DNA of 64,000 bases from Flavobacterium collinsii (GCF_902804485.1 NZ_CADCST010000078.1:62001-126000), one strand, 5' to 3'. Counted from the first letter of the stretch, positions 8,821 through 17,397 are shown. A program made the numbers and translations. Notes: a model not told the origin generated them from the sequence alone.

Positions 8821-9411
8821 ATGAAAAAATTATTAGTACTTTGTTTTGTAGTTCTTCTGTCTTCTAATTTCTATGGACAAGAGTCAATTACAAAAGCAGC
8901 GAAAAGTAAAACGGAAGCCGCCGCTAAAAAGAAAAAAGCGGAAGCAGATAAAGCAAAAGCAGACGCTAAAAAAGAAACTGCAAAATCCAAAAAGGCAGCG
9001 GATGATGCCAGCAAAGCGGCAGCAAAAGCGACAAAAGAATCTGCAAGTGCTGCTAAAAAAACGGCCGACAAGCAGGCCACTAAAGCAAAAAGTGAAGCAT
9101 CGAAAGCAAAAAGTGATGCTGTCAAAGCAACAAAAACTGCTGACAAAGCTGCCAGTACAAAAGCAGCAAACGCAAAAGCTGATGTAACAAAAACAGCAGC
9201 AAAAGCGACTGAAGCATCAACAGCAGCTAAAAAAGAGGCCACCGCAGCTAAAAAAACAGCCGCCAAAACCATTAAAGAAACGAATGAAAAAGCTCCAAAA
9301 GTAGCCGACAAAGTAACTGGCGAATACAATGGAAAAAAAGTATATACCGGACCTAAAGGCGGTAAATACTACATTAATAAAAATGGTAATAAAACCTATA
9401 TTCAGGAATAA
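8821..9411 (+). CDS. Exported Lys/Ala-rich histone-H1-like protein with PBCV-type basic adaptor domain
   Basis: 196 residues. Residues 1-20 (MKKLLVLCFVVLLSSNFYGQ) are a signal peptide, so the protein leaves the cytoplasm. Residues 21-160 are a low-complexity run of AAK, KAK and KKA repeats (about 140 residues of Ala, Lys, Thr, Ser and Asp), like histone H1 tails or a long charged alpha-helix. The C-terminal 30 residues (GEYNGKKVYTGPKGGKYYIN and onward) match the PBCV-specific basic adaptor domain (PF08789) pattern. A cytoplasmic DNA-binding role is unlikely because of the signal peptide. The helix could span the periplasm or bind an acidic polymer, and the adaptor could anchor it. The large barrel gene lies 63 bp upstream on the same strand and a terminator follows. 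Confidence 0.75.
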   Translation: MKKLLVLCFVVLLSSNFYGQESITKAAKSKTEAAAKKKKAEADKAKADAKKETAKSKKAADDASKAAAKATKESASAAKKTADKQATKAKSEASKAKSDAVKATKTADKAASTKAANAKADVTKTAAKATEASTAAKKEATAAKKTAAKTIKETNEKAPKVADKVTGEYNGKKVYTGPKGGKYYINKNGNKTYIQE

Positions 9412-9435
9412 AATTCATTTTATCGATATCTGAAA

Positions 9436-9465
9436 GGGGTTACTTACAGTAACTCCTTTTTTTTT
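9436..9465 (+). terminator. Intrinsic terminator
   Basis: A 9-bp stem (9436-9444 with 9448-9456, one G·T pair) is followed by a run of nine or more T, 24 bp after the histone-like gene. Confidence 0.8.
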
Positions 9466-9651
9466 GTCTATTGAGAAACCAAATATTCGTTAACATACAA
9501 GTAACTTTTCCTTCCGAACACTACTAATTCCAAAACCTAAGCAGCGAATTATATGGGCTGAACGGCCTTATAGAGTTAATAATTTAGTAATACGTGTGAA
9601 ATATCATAAAAAGCATATTTCTTTATCTTCGTTTTTAAAAAGCGTTACACC

Positions 9652-10728
9652 ATGAGCATTGATTATTCTGCGAACAAAACAATTTTAGTTGCTCCACTAA
9701 ACTGGGGACTGGGCCATGCTACAAGATGTATCCCTATTATAAAAGCGCTTCAAGAAAACAATTATATTCCTATAATCGCTTCTGACGGTATTGCACTGGC
9801 ATTGCTGCGAAAGGAATTCCCATACATTCAGACCCTTGAATTGCCGTCTTACCATATCGAATATGCCAAGAATGCCAAAAACTTCAAATGGAAGCTGATT
9901 AAAAACCTGCCCAAAATGATTGTGGCTATTCTTGACGAGAAAAAAATAGTAAAAAGCTGGATCAAAAAACATGGAATAGACGGAATTATCTCGGATAACC
10001 GACTGGGAGTTTTTAGTAAAAAAGTTCCCTCTGTGTTTATGACGCATCAATTGAATGTAATGACAGGGAACACAACCTGGTTTACCAGTAAATGCCATCA
10101 GCATATTATAAAAAAATATACCGAATGCTGGGTTCCGGATACTAATGATTCCGTTAATCTAACCGGTGATTTAGGCCATCTGAAAACGAATGATCTAAAC
10201 TTAAAATATATTGGTCCGTTAAGTAGAATGCGCAAAAAGGATACTCCAAAAGTGTACGATTTGATGATCATCTTGTCGGGGCCTGAACCTCAGCGTACTT
10301 TTTTGGATGAAAAACTACAGAAAGAAGTCGTCAATTATAAAGGTAAAGTGGTGTTTATACAAGGCATCGTTGAGAAGACACAAAACAAATGGCAGGCCGG
10401 AAATGTTACCTATTACAATTTCATGAACTCAAAACAGTTGGAACAGACTTTTAACGAAAGTGAATTTGTATTATGCCGTTCGGGTTATACAACTGTTATG
10501 GATTTAGCCAAATTAGGCAAGAAAGCCTTTTTCATTCCAACTCCAGGGCAATACGAACAGGAATATCTGGCGATAAAACTTCAGAAAGAAAATTTAGTAC
10601 CCTATGTAATGCAAGACGACTTTACCATTGAAGATCTTTCAAAAGTAAAGTCGTTTAAAGGTTTGACTCAATTTAACGATACAATAGACTGGGATTCTTT
10701 ATTTACCGTTTTTGAGGATAAAATCTAG
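9652..10728 (+). CDS. MurG-like glycosyltransferase (GT-B fold)
   Basis: 358 residues. The N-terminus KTILVAPLNWGLGHATRCIP is the glycine-rich loop of GT-B glycosyltransferases related to MurG and the GT28 group. Residues of about 260-310 (EFVLCRSGYTTVMDLAKLGKKAFFIPTPGQYEQEY) form the C-terminal nucleotide-sugar site, with the SGYTT and PTPGQYEQE signatures. No signal peptide or membrane helix is seen, so it probably acts at the inner face of the membrane. The acceptor is unknown; murG itself is normally in the cell-wall cluster, which this is not. Its stop codon overlaps that of the convergent porin gene by 3-4 bp. Confidence 0.8.
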   Translation: MSIDYSANKTILVAPLNWGLGHATRCIPIIKALQENNYIPIIASDGIALALLRKEFPYIQTLELPSYHIEYAKNAKNFKWKLIKNLPKMIVAILDEKKIVKSWIKKHGIDGIISDNRLGVFSKKVPSVFMTHQLNVMTGNTTWFTSKCHQHIIKKYTECWVPDTNDSVNLTGDLGHLKTNDLNLKYIGPLSRMRKKDTPKVYDLMIILSGPEPQRTFLDEKLQKEVVNYKGKVVFIQGIVEKTQNKWQAGNVTYYNFMNSKQLEQTFNESEFVLCRSGYTTVMDLAKLGKKAFFIPTPGQYEQEYLAIKLQKENLVPYVMQDDFTIEDLSKVKSFKGLTQFNDTIDWDSLFTVFEDKI

Positions 10729-12029
10729 AAGTTAAACTGTGCCTGCAAACGCAATAAATTTCCTTGCTGTCTGTTAATTGGAAGTGCACTGTCCTGGAAA
10801 GTTCTATCGGCAATAACATATTCGGCAGTAAGTTCAAAGGCTTTTAGAGGCTGCCATTCTATGCCAAATTCATAATCTCTAACGACATAACTTCTGGCAT
10901 CTTTCTCATATTTCTTCCCTCCGTCGTAATATTGAAATTTGGCGAAAGGATAAATATGCTGTTTTTTAATATCTAATTTGTAGTTCAGTAATACATAACC
11001 ACCATCCAGATCTGTTTCATCGACTGCGTTAGTTACTGAATTGTATCTTGGTCCTTTTCCGATATTGTACTCAGTCTGAATTCCAAAAGGTCTTGGATAT
11101 AGTACGAATGTTGCTCCTACCCTTTGATCTTTTATGTGCTGTGAATTGTTCACTTTAACTCCTGATGAAATTTCACCTGAAAAAGCCCATTTTCCGGCAT
11201 AAGCCTGAATTCCGGGTTCGATAATCTGACTACCAATCACAAATGGGTAGGTTACTCTTGCCACCACATTCAAATCTCTGTTTCCATCTAATCTATTCGC
11301 AATTTGACCATTGTAAACTCCAAAAGCGAAAACACCATAATCACCTGATCCTTTATAACCGTCTTTTACCAACATTTCAAAACGCTCTCTAATTTTAGCC
11401 GGTGCCCAGTAAAAGAACATTCCTAAATCACGTTCGTTTAATATTGCACTGTTCAACGCATCGTTTCGATCTAAAGTTAAACGCTGTCCACTTGACTGCA
11501 TATTTTCGAAACCGTATGGTATTTTACTCTGCCCGACACGTAATCTGTACTCTCTCTTCTTATCAAAAGAAAGGTCAAAATATAAATCCCTAACCTGAAC
11601 AAAATTCTGAACTCCTGTAACCGGAGAACTCGCAAAATCAGGTTGAAAATAGAAAAATACATTTGGATGAACCTGACCAGAAAACACTAAACGTGCACGT
11701 CTGATAAATAAACCATTGTTTGCTTTTGCATCCGGGGCTGTAGAAGTTGTCCCCCAAGATCTGTCGCACTGATCACAGGAGACTTTATCGTTTGTAGAAA
11801 ACAAACCGTTGTATCGTATCTGTGCATAACCTCTTAAAGAAATCTTGTCGTACCAACGATCCTTATCCTTTTCATCATCACTATTCCCGGATTCCGTCTC
11901 CGGTAACTTCGATTTGTTGATTGAATCAAGAAGACGAACTACTTCTTTTTTTACATCTTCTTTCTTTAAGTCCTGTGCGTTTGATACACAAGTAATTAGC
12001 AAAAAAACTGCTATTAGTTTTATTTTCAT
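10725..12029 (-). CDS. Porin O/P-like outer-membrane porin
   Basis: 434 residues from the ATG at 12027-12029; an upstream in-frame start would add a non-signal basic stretch. The signal peptide is MKIKLIAVFLLITCVSNAQ. A short charged linker follows, then a porin barrel with LRGYAQIRYNGLF, LFIRRARLVFSGQVHPNVFFYFQPDF and VRVGQSKIPYGFENMQSS-like segments. These are typical of phosphate-selective porin O/P (OprP/OprO) family proteins, and the protein ends in QFNF. Family members are mostly anion porins; phosphate as substrate is inferred from the family and context. The promoter carries three TAACA-like pentamers spaced exactly 11 bp apart (12107, 12096, 12085 on the minus strand), the same arrangement as the TonB receptor promoter. 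It lies directly downstream of the PhoR/PhoB-like genes on the same strand. Confidence 0.85.
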   Translation of the reverse strand: MKIKLIAVFLLITCVSNAQDLKKEDVKKEVVRLLDSINKSKLPETESGNSDDEKDKDRWYDKISLRGYAQIRYNGLFSTNDKVSCDQCDRSWGTTSTAPDAKANNGLFIRRARLVFSGQVHPNVFFYFQPDFASSPVTGVQNFVQVRDLYFDLSFDKKREYRLRVGQSKIPYGFENMQSSGQRLTLDRNDALNSAILNERDLGMFFYWAPAKIRERFEMLVKDGYKGSGDYGVFAFGVYNGQIANRLDGNRDLNVVARVTYPFVIGSQIIEPGIQAYAGKWAFSGEISSGVKVNNSQHIKDQRVGATFVLYPRPFGIQTEYNIGKGPRYNSVTNAVDETDLDGGYVLLNYKLDIKKQHIYPFAKFQYYDGGKKYEKDARSYVVRDYEFGIEWQPLKAFELTAEYVIADRTFQDSALPINRQQGNLLRLQAQFNF

Positions 12030-12063
12030 TCTTTCTATTTTCTTATGCCTTAATTTTCGAATG

Positions 12064-12107
12064 CAAAGATCTGGCACCTATGTTAAGATATCATTAACAA
12101 GGTGTTA
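12064..12107 (-). promoter_or_regulatory. Porin promoter with three 11-bp-phased TAACA repeats (putative Pho-type box)
   Basis: Reading the minus strand, TAACA begins at 12107, TAATG at 12096 and TAACA at 12085: exact 11-bp steps. The near-consensus GATCTTTG (7 of 8 to TAnnTTTG) begins 14 bp beyond the last repeat, at 12071. PhoB/OmpR-family regulators bind tandem 11-bp direct repeats that stand in for the upstream promoter element, which this matches. Confidence 0.6.
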
Positions 12108-12202
12108 CTATAATAAAAAGGAATTGTTGCGAAATGGTTACGCAAATTGAGTTAGTGTTAAAACACCCTGTTTTACGATACCTCGCTCAAACAAGCTTAC
12201 AA

Positions 12203-13282
12203 TTATTTAACTTCGGCTTTTATTGTTTTGTTTGCTTTTTCAAGCGTAAAAGAAAATTCAGAACCAATTCCGAACTCACTTTCTACATATACTTTCTCTT
12301 TATGTGCTTCAATAATATGTTTTACGATGGCCAATCCTAATCCGGAACCGCCTTCTGAACGGGTTCCACTTTTATCCACTCTGTAAAAACGCTCAAAAAG
12401 TCTTGGGATATTTTGTTTTTCAACACCTTCCCCATTATCACTAATACGGATTAAGACTTTTTTCTTGGTCAGATTAACCACTCCTACTTCGGTCAAACCG
12501 CCCTCTTTACCGTACTTAATAGAGTTCACGATCAGGTTTTCCAGAACTTGCTGAATTCTGTCCTTATCTCCACGAATGATTACCGACTTAATGTTCTTAC
12601 TTTCAAAAGCCAATTTAATTTTCTTCTTGTCGGCCTTCATTTCCAGTAAATCGAAGACATTCTGAATCAGTTCTACAATATCAAAATCACTCATGATTAA
12701 ATCCAGATCTCCTGATTCCAGCTTGGTGATCATGTCCAGATCTTCGACGATATAAATCAATCGTTCAACGCCTTTTTCAGCGCGCTTTAAATATTTTTTT
12801 CGAATATTCTTATCTTCCATAGCGCCATCCAACAAAGTCGAAACATATCCCTGAACCGTAAACAAAGGTGTTTTCAGCTCATGTGAAACATTTCCAAGAA
12901 ACTCACGTCGGTATTGTTCCCTGATTTCCAGCATTTCAATTTCCAGCTTTTTATCCGTAGCAAACTTTTTCACTTCACGTGAAAGCGTTTCCATATCCGT
13001 AGTTATAGGTTGATTGATCAATGTTGTTGTCTCTAATAATGAAACCTCATCGTATATCTTCTTGACTCTTCTGTAAATAAAACGCTCCACACGGTATTGC
13101 AAGACCAGGAACGAAAACGCATAAATGGATATTATAAAGATTATTCCGAATGCAAATTGATACTTCAACTGGTTTTTATAAAACAAGGACATCAATATCA
13201 TCACAAATCCTGTTGCAAAAAGACTTATGTATAATGCTGACTTTACAGCAAATTTGTATGTTTTTTTAAAATTAATTTTCAT
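12203..13282 (-). CDS. PhoR-type sensor histidine kinase
   Basis: 359 residues. There are two membrane helices (about 13-34 and 43-62) with almost no periplasmic loop, a linker, and then the H-box GNVSHELKTPL with phospho-accepting His134. The N-box (NLIVNSIKYG), G1 (DNGEG), F-box (RLFERFYRV) and G2 (GSGLGLAIV) are all present, so the kinase is complete. The short periplasmic part suggests it senses through a membrane or protein partner, as Escherichia coli PhoR does with the Pst transporter. It lies 237 bp downstream of the OmpR/PhoB-type regulator on the same strand, and its likely partner is that regulator. The porin gene follows. Confidence 0.88.
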   Translation of the reverse strand: MKINFKKTYKFAVKSALYISLFATGFVMILMSLFYKNQLKYQFAFGIIFIISIYAFSFLVLQYRVERFIYRRVKKIYDEVSLLETTTLINQPITTDMETLSREVKKFATDKKLEIEMLEIREQYRREFLGNVSHELKTPLFTVQGYVSTLLDGAMEDKNIRKKYLKRAEKGVERLIYIVEDLDMITKLESGDLDLIMSDFDIVELIQNVFDLLEMKADKKKIKLAFESKNIKSVIIRGDKDRIQQVLENLIVNSIKYGKEGGLTEVGVVNLTKKKVLIRISDNGEGVEKQNIPRLFERFYRVDKSGTRSEGGSGLGLAIVKHIIEAHKEKVYVESEFGIGSEFSFTLEKANKTIKAEVK

Positions 13283-13519
13283 TGAAATTATTGAGCCATT
13301 AAGAGATTAAGAAAATTAAGTTCTGTTTTGAGTTCTATTCTTTTGGGCAAAAGCAAAAAAGGAATAACTCAAAAACCATATAAGAAAATGAAGATTACAC
13401 AAACTTCAATTCTTATATGGTTTAAATGTATTGAATATTTTAAAACAATTTGAATGAATTTAAATCCTGATTAAAACCCTTAGCCACGCAGCTTTTCAGA
13501 ACCTCAGCAGCTTAAAAAG

Positions 13520-14203
13520 CTAAACTTCAAATTTATAACCCACTCCTTTTATTGTTTTAAAAAGGTCTTCTCCTATTTTCTCACGAAGTTTTCGAATATG
13601 AACATCAATGGTTCTACCTCCTACTACAACCTCGTTCCCCCATACTTTATCCAGAATTTCGTCTCTTTTGAAAACTTTTCCCGGTTTTGAGGCCAATAAG
13701 TAAAACAATTCGAATTCTTTTCTTGGTAAGGCGATCTCCACGTTTCCTTTGATGATTTTATATTCTTCGCGGTTGATCTCGATTCCTCCCACATTTAAAG
13801 TGTCACTTACAACTTCTTGTTCTTTTAACCTTCTTAACAGCGCCTTTACTTTGGAGACCAATAATTTCGGTTTTATTGGTTTTGTGATATAATCATCTGC
13901 ACCCGCATCAAAACCAGCAACTTGTGAATAATCCTCACTTCTTGCCGTAAGGAATGTTATGATAACATTATTTAATTCAGGAATTTTTCTAATGTGTTCG
14001 CAGGCTTCCATTCCGTCCATTTCTGCCATCATTACATCCATAATAATCAAGTCCGGCAATTCTTTCTGAGCCTTTGCTATTGCTTCTTTTCCGTTAGAAG
14101 CAGTTACAATCTGGTAGCCCTCCTGAGCAAGGTTATAGCCAACGATTTCTAAGATATCTGGTTCATCGTCAACTAATAAAATCTTGGTTTGTGTTTTTTT
14201 CAT
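13520..14203 (-). CDS. PhoB/OmpR-family response regulator
   Basis: 227 residues from the ATG at 14201-14203; a TTG at 14212 is less likely. The receiver domain (1-120) has the acidic pair in LLVDDEPD, phospho-acceptor Asp56 in IIMDVMM, Thr86 in FLTARS and Lys108 in DYITKP. The winged helix (130-227) has EFELFYLLASKPGKVFKRDEIL, then WGNEVVVGGRTIDVHIRKLREK and TIKGVGYKFE, a standard OmpR/PhoB DNA-binding end. It is divergent from the TonB receptor gene. Proteins of this class bind 11-bp direct repeats; exactly such repeats occur in the receptor, lipoprotein and porin promoters, so it is the best candidate for their activator. Confidence 0.92.
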   Translation of the reverse strand: MKKTQTKILLVDDEPDILEIVGYNLAQEGYQIVTASNGKEAIAKAQKELPDLIIMDVMMAEMDGMEACEHIRKIPELNNVIITFLTARSEDYSQVAGFDAGADDYITKPIKPKLLVSKVKALLRRLKEQEVVSDTLNVGGIEINREEYKIIKGNVEIALPRKEFELFYLLASKPGKVFKRDEILDKVWGNEVVVGGRTIDVHIRKLREKIGEDLFKTIKGVGYKFEV

Positions 14204-14293
14204 AAATAGCAAAAATTGAGATTTTTACATCAAATTTTCTTTATTATACATTCGATGATTTTCATTTGAGATGGTAAATATACTAATAAAACA

Positions 14294-14318
14294 ACCGTTA
14301 AAAATTGCGGTTAACGGT
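14294..14318. repeat. Inverted repeat ACCGTTA-N11-TAACGGT in the regulator/receptor intergenic region
   Basis: Perfect 7-bp arms at 14294-14300 and 14312-14318 lie between the divergent response regulator and TonB receptor genes. It could be an operator for either direction or for both; it is separate from the phased TAACA array further right. Confidence 0.4.
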
Positions 14319-14330
14319 AATTTAATCTGG

Positions 14331-14407
14331 TAACAATTTGATAATCTACGCAACACGAAAACATAACAAGTGGCTAACATGAACTTTACACAGCGTTTCT
14401 TTCTTTG
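14331..14407 (+). promoter_or_regulatory. TonB receptor promoter with an extended 11-bp-phased TAACA array
   Basis: TAACA at 14331, TAATC at 14342, TAACA at 14364, TAACA at 14375 and TTACA at 14386 are all in one 11-bp phase; only the 14353 slot is degenerate. TTTCTTTG (7 of 8 to TAnnTTTG) begins at 14400, 14 bp after the last repeat starts. The start codon is at 14437. The last three repeats and the -7 element have exactly the same geometry as the porin promoter. Confidence 0.6.
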
Positions 14408-14436
14408 CACAAAAATAAATTAAACACAACACTGAA

Positions 14437-17238
14437 ATGAAATTCAATTTAAAATTTCTATTTATCACATTATTCATCTGTACGATTTCGATCGCACAAA
14501 ACAAAGGTACGATTTCTGGTGTATTAACCGACAAAGAAACCAACAATGAAGCTTTACCTTTCGCAAATGTTTTATTAAAGGGAACTAACATTAGCGCGAA
14601 CACTGACATTGAGGGAAAATATTCCTTAAATGTAAATCCGGGAAATTATATCATTATTTTTAGTTTCGTTGGATATGAATCTATAGAAAAGCCAGTAACT
14701 GTTAAAGCAAATGAAACTCTTACGGTAAATCAGGTACTTTCATCAGGAAGTTTTACACTTAAAGATGTTGTTGTAAAATCGTCTGCCGTAAACAAAGAAA
14801 AAGAAACCGCCTTATTACTCGATCAAAAAAACGCTGTCGTTATCAAACAAAGCATTGGAGCACAGGAAATGTCAAGAAAAGGTGTTAGTGATGTCGAAGA
14901 AGGTTTGACAAAAATCACCGGAATTACAAAAGTAGGTTCAAGAGGTTTATTTGTTCGTGGATTAGAAGACCGATACAACAATTTATTAATCAATGATCTT
15001 GCCGCTCCAACAAACAATCCTTTTTTAAAGATTATCCCATTGGACTTATTTTCAACTGATATTGTTGGTGTTATAGAAGTATACAAGACTTTCAACCCTA
15101 ATATATATGGTGACTTCGCTGGAGGAACATTTAATATTCAGACTTCGAAAAACACAAAAAGCATTACAAAAATTAATATCGGAACTAGTTATATTGCCAA
15201 TAGTAATTTTAAAAGATTCTCTCTTTCTAAAGATGCAGACTCAGCAGAAGGTTTCTTTGGAATGACAGGAGACAATAGAAAACTACCTTCATTATTAGGA
15301 GGCACTCCTTCCGGACATGTTTTTACTCCTCAAGAATCGTTAAATTCATTTCAAAGTGGTTTTGATGTTTCACCTATAAGAAGTCCACTAAATACAAGTA
15401 TTGGATTTTTACATTCAGAAAAATTCGACTTAGGTAAAGACAGAAACTTTTCTTATATATTTTCGATAAATGCTGAAAACAGCTATGGAATTCAAGAAGG
15501 AGTAGACAGAACTTTTGCCTATCAAAGTACCGGAATCGCTTACAAAACTGACTTTGTTACGACAGACAACCATTATAAAACTTCTTTAACAGGTTTATTA
15601 GGTTTAAATTATAGTGCCAAAAGATTCAAATTAGCTTACAATAGTCTTTTCATAAGAACTACTGACAATTTAATCAAAGATCAATTTGGTGTTGCAAATG
15701 CTGAAACTGGAACTGGAACAAACAAAACTCTTATCCGCACGAATCAATTAGACCAATCAAATTATTGGAATAATCAATTATTAGGAGAATACGCATTAAC
15801 TGAAGACAAGAGTCAGACTGTAAAAGCTGGTATCTCTTATGCAAAAACAAAATACGACCAGCCTGACAGAAAAGCATTCTCAGGTGTAAAAACTGAAAAT
15901 GAAGGAGTTATAGCTTCAATTGCCGGAAATAACTTTATCAAACAATATCTGGAAATTACCGGAAATTCATACTTCTCTGGATTAGCAGAATACAACTTAA
16001 AGTTTGGATCAGACAAAAATCATAAACTTACAGTTGGATATAACGGAAATAAATCAGATATGGAATCTTCTTACCGTTTTATTTCACCAACTACAGGTCC
16101 AAATGTTGATGCTCCTTTGAATAGTATTGACAATCAATTGAACGGCTACGTGGCTGGAGGTGCTTTTAACTACAGAGAAAGCTCTAACTCGACTTATAAA
16201 GCAATCCTAAAAGAAGGAACCAATGCCGGGTATGCAAATTTACTTTATAAGTTCAATGAAAAACTTGAAGTGAATGGTGGAGTAAGAGTAGAAAATGCAA
16301 ATAGAACTACTAAGTACAGACAACAAGGTTCATTTGACGAACCATTCATAACTTTAAATTACGATAAAGTTTATTTTCTACCTTCGGTAAATACCAAATA
16401 TAGTATTAATGAAAAATCAAATATTCGTTTAGCTGGTGGTGTAACTTATACAAAACCTGTAATAATGGAGGCCTATCCAATTGAATACATCAATGCCGAT
16501 GGAACTTCTATGAAAGGAAACCCATATTTAGTAAATAGTGATAATTACAATGTTGATTTAAAATACGAGCTTTTCCCAACAGCAAAAGAAATGTTTGCAG
16601 TTGGTCTTTTTGGAAAGAAAATGAAAAATCCAATTGAAAGAACATTAACCGCTAATGCCGCAGGTTCTACAATCATTACCTATTTAAATTCAGACAATGC
16701 CGTTCTATACGGTGCAGAAATTGAATTCATATATGATTTAGGAAGACTTACTAATGCTTTTAAAGATTTCTCACTAGGATTCAACACTTCATTAATGAGT
16801 ACAAAAGCAGAAGTAAAACCTTTTATCACAAATCCTGACGGAAGTACCTCACAATCAATAGAAACTCATAGATCAAGAGATTTACAAGGTGCTTCAAAAT
16901 GGTTGATTAATTCTGATTTAAAATATCAATTTGACATTAATAAGAACTGGAATAATACTCTTTCATTAGTATATTCAGTATTTGGAAAGAGAATCTATGC
17001 GGTAGGAACAAATGGTTTAGATCATATTTACGAACTACCAGTACAACAATTAGATTTTGTATGGAGCAGTAAAATAAATGATCATTTTGATGTAAAATTC
17101 TCAGCAGACAACTTAATTGACCCTGCTCGTAAATTTGAAATAGGAGATAACAGCGTAACTCCTGTTGTAGGAGATCCGATAACAAGAAGTTACAAAAAAA
17201 GCCGAGGGTTTTCTTTAAGCCTTGGATACACATTCTAA
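14437..17238 (+). CDS. TonB-dependent outer-membrane receptor
   Basis: 933 residues with signal peptide MKFNLKFLFITLFICTISIAQ. Residues 24-110 are a carboxypeptidase-regulatory-like domain (GTISGVLTDKETNNEALPFANV to GYESIEKPVTV). The plug (about 115-240) has LKDVVVKSSAVNKE, GLTKITGITKVGSRGLFVRG and VIEVYKTFNPNIYGDFAGG, and a long barrel ends GYTF. It imports a ligand across the outer membrane using TonB energy. No SusD-type lipoprotein follows, but a different surface lipoprotein gene lies 191 bp downstream with its own promoter of the same phased-repeat design. With the adjacent PhoB-like regulator and porin O/P gene, a role in uptake of a phosphorus compound is a reasonable inference but is not shown by the receptor sequence. 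Confidence 0.9.
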   Translation: MKFNLKFLFITLFICTISIAQNKGTISGVLTDKETNNEALPFANVLLKGTNISANTDIEGKYSLNVNPGNYIIIFSFVGYESIEKPVTVKANETLTVNQVLSSGSFTLKDVVVKSSAVNKEKETALLLDQKNAVVIKQSIGAQEMSRKGVSDVEEGLTKITGITKVGSRGLFVRGLEDRYNNLLINDLAAPTNNPFLKIIPLDLFSTDIVGVIEVYKTFNPNIYGDFAGGTFNIQTSKNTKSITKINIGTSYIANSNFKRFSLSKDADSAEGFFGMTGDNRKLPSLLGGTPSGHVFTPQESLNSFQSGFDVSPIRSPLNTSIGFLHSEKFDLGKDRNFSYIFSINAENSYGIQEGVDRTFAYQSTGIAYKTDFVTTDNHYKTSLTGLLGLNYSAKRFKLAYNSLFIRTTDNLIKDQFGVANAETGTGTNKTLIRTNQLDQSNYWNNQLLGEYALTEDKSQTVKAGISYAKTKYDQPDRKAFSGVKTENEGVIASIAGNNFIKQYLEITGNSYFSGLAEYNLKFGSDKNHKLTVGYNGNKSDMESSYRFISPTTGPNVDAPLNSIDNQLNGYVAGGAFNYRESSNSTYKAILKEGTNAGYANLLYKFNEKLEVNGGVRVENANRTTKYRQQGSFDEPFITLNYDKVYFLPSVNTKYSINEKSNIRLAGGVTYTKPVIMEAYPIEYINADGTSMKGNPYLVNSDNYNVDLKYELFPTAKEMFAVGLFGKKMKNPIERTLTANAAGSTIITYLNSDNAVLYGAEIEFIYDLGRLTNAFKDFSLGFNTSLMSTKAEVKPFITNPDGSTSQSIETHRSRDLQGASKWLINSDLKYQFDINKNWNNTLSLVYSVFGKRIYAVGTNGLDHIYELPVQQLDFVWSSKINDHFDVKFSADNLIDPARKFEIGDNSVTPVVGDPITRSYKKSRGFSLSLGYTF

Positions 17239-17260
17239 TACTATTTACTTTTATAAACAC

Positions 17261-17288
17261 AAAGCTCTATTTCGATAGGGCTTTTTTT
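17261..17288 (+). terminator. Intrinsic terminator with UUCG loop
   Basis: A 10-bp stem (17261-17270 with 17275-17284, one G·T pair) closes a TTCG tetraloop and is followed by seven T, 23 bp after the TonB receptor stop. Confidence 0.88.
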
Positions 17289-17342
17289 ATACTCCATTAT
17301 AAATCAACTTAACATTAAATTCATATTTAAGAGATTTTATAA

Positions 17343-17397
17343 TAACAGTATTGTAATACTTAGCTAACACACATGAAGTATTCTCATCCTAATTTTG
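17343..17397 (+). promoter_or_regulatory. Lipoprotein promoter with phased TAACA repeats and perfect TAATTTTG
   Basis: TAACA at 17343, TAATA at 17354 and TAACA at 17365 are exactly 11 bp apart. The perfect -7 element TAATTTTG is at 17390-17397. The next slot in phase (17376, AAGTA, degenerate) is again 14 bp before the -7 element, so the helical phase is the same as in the receptor and porin promoters. Confidence 0.58.

Noticed and set aside
8871..9329. 152-codon minus-strand frame rich in Ala, Val and Phe, and a 104-codon Lys/Gln-rich plus-strand frame at 8873-9187
   Set aside because: Both are alternative readings of the Lys/Ala repeat codons of the real plus-strand gene; neither has a domain or start context.
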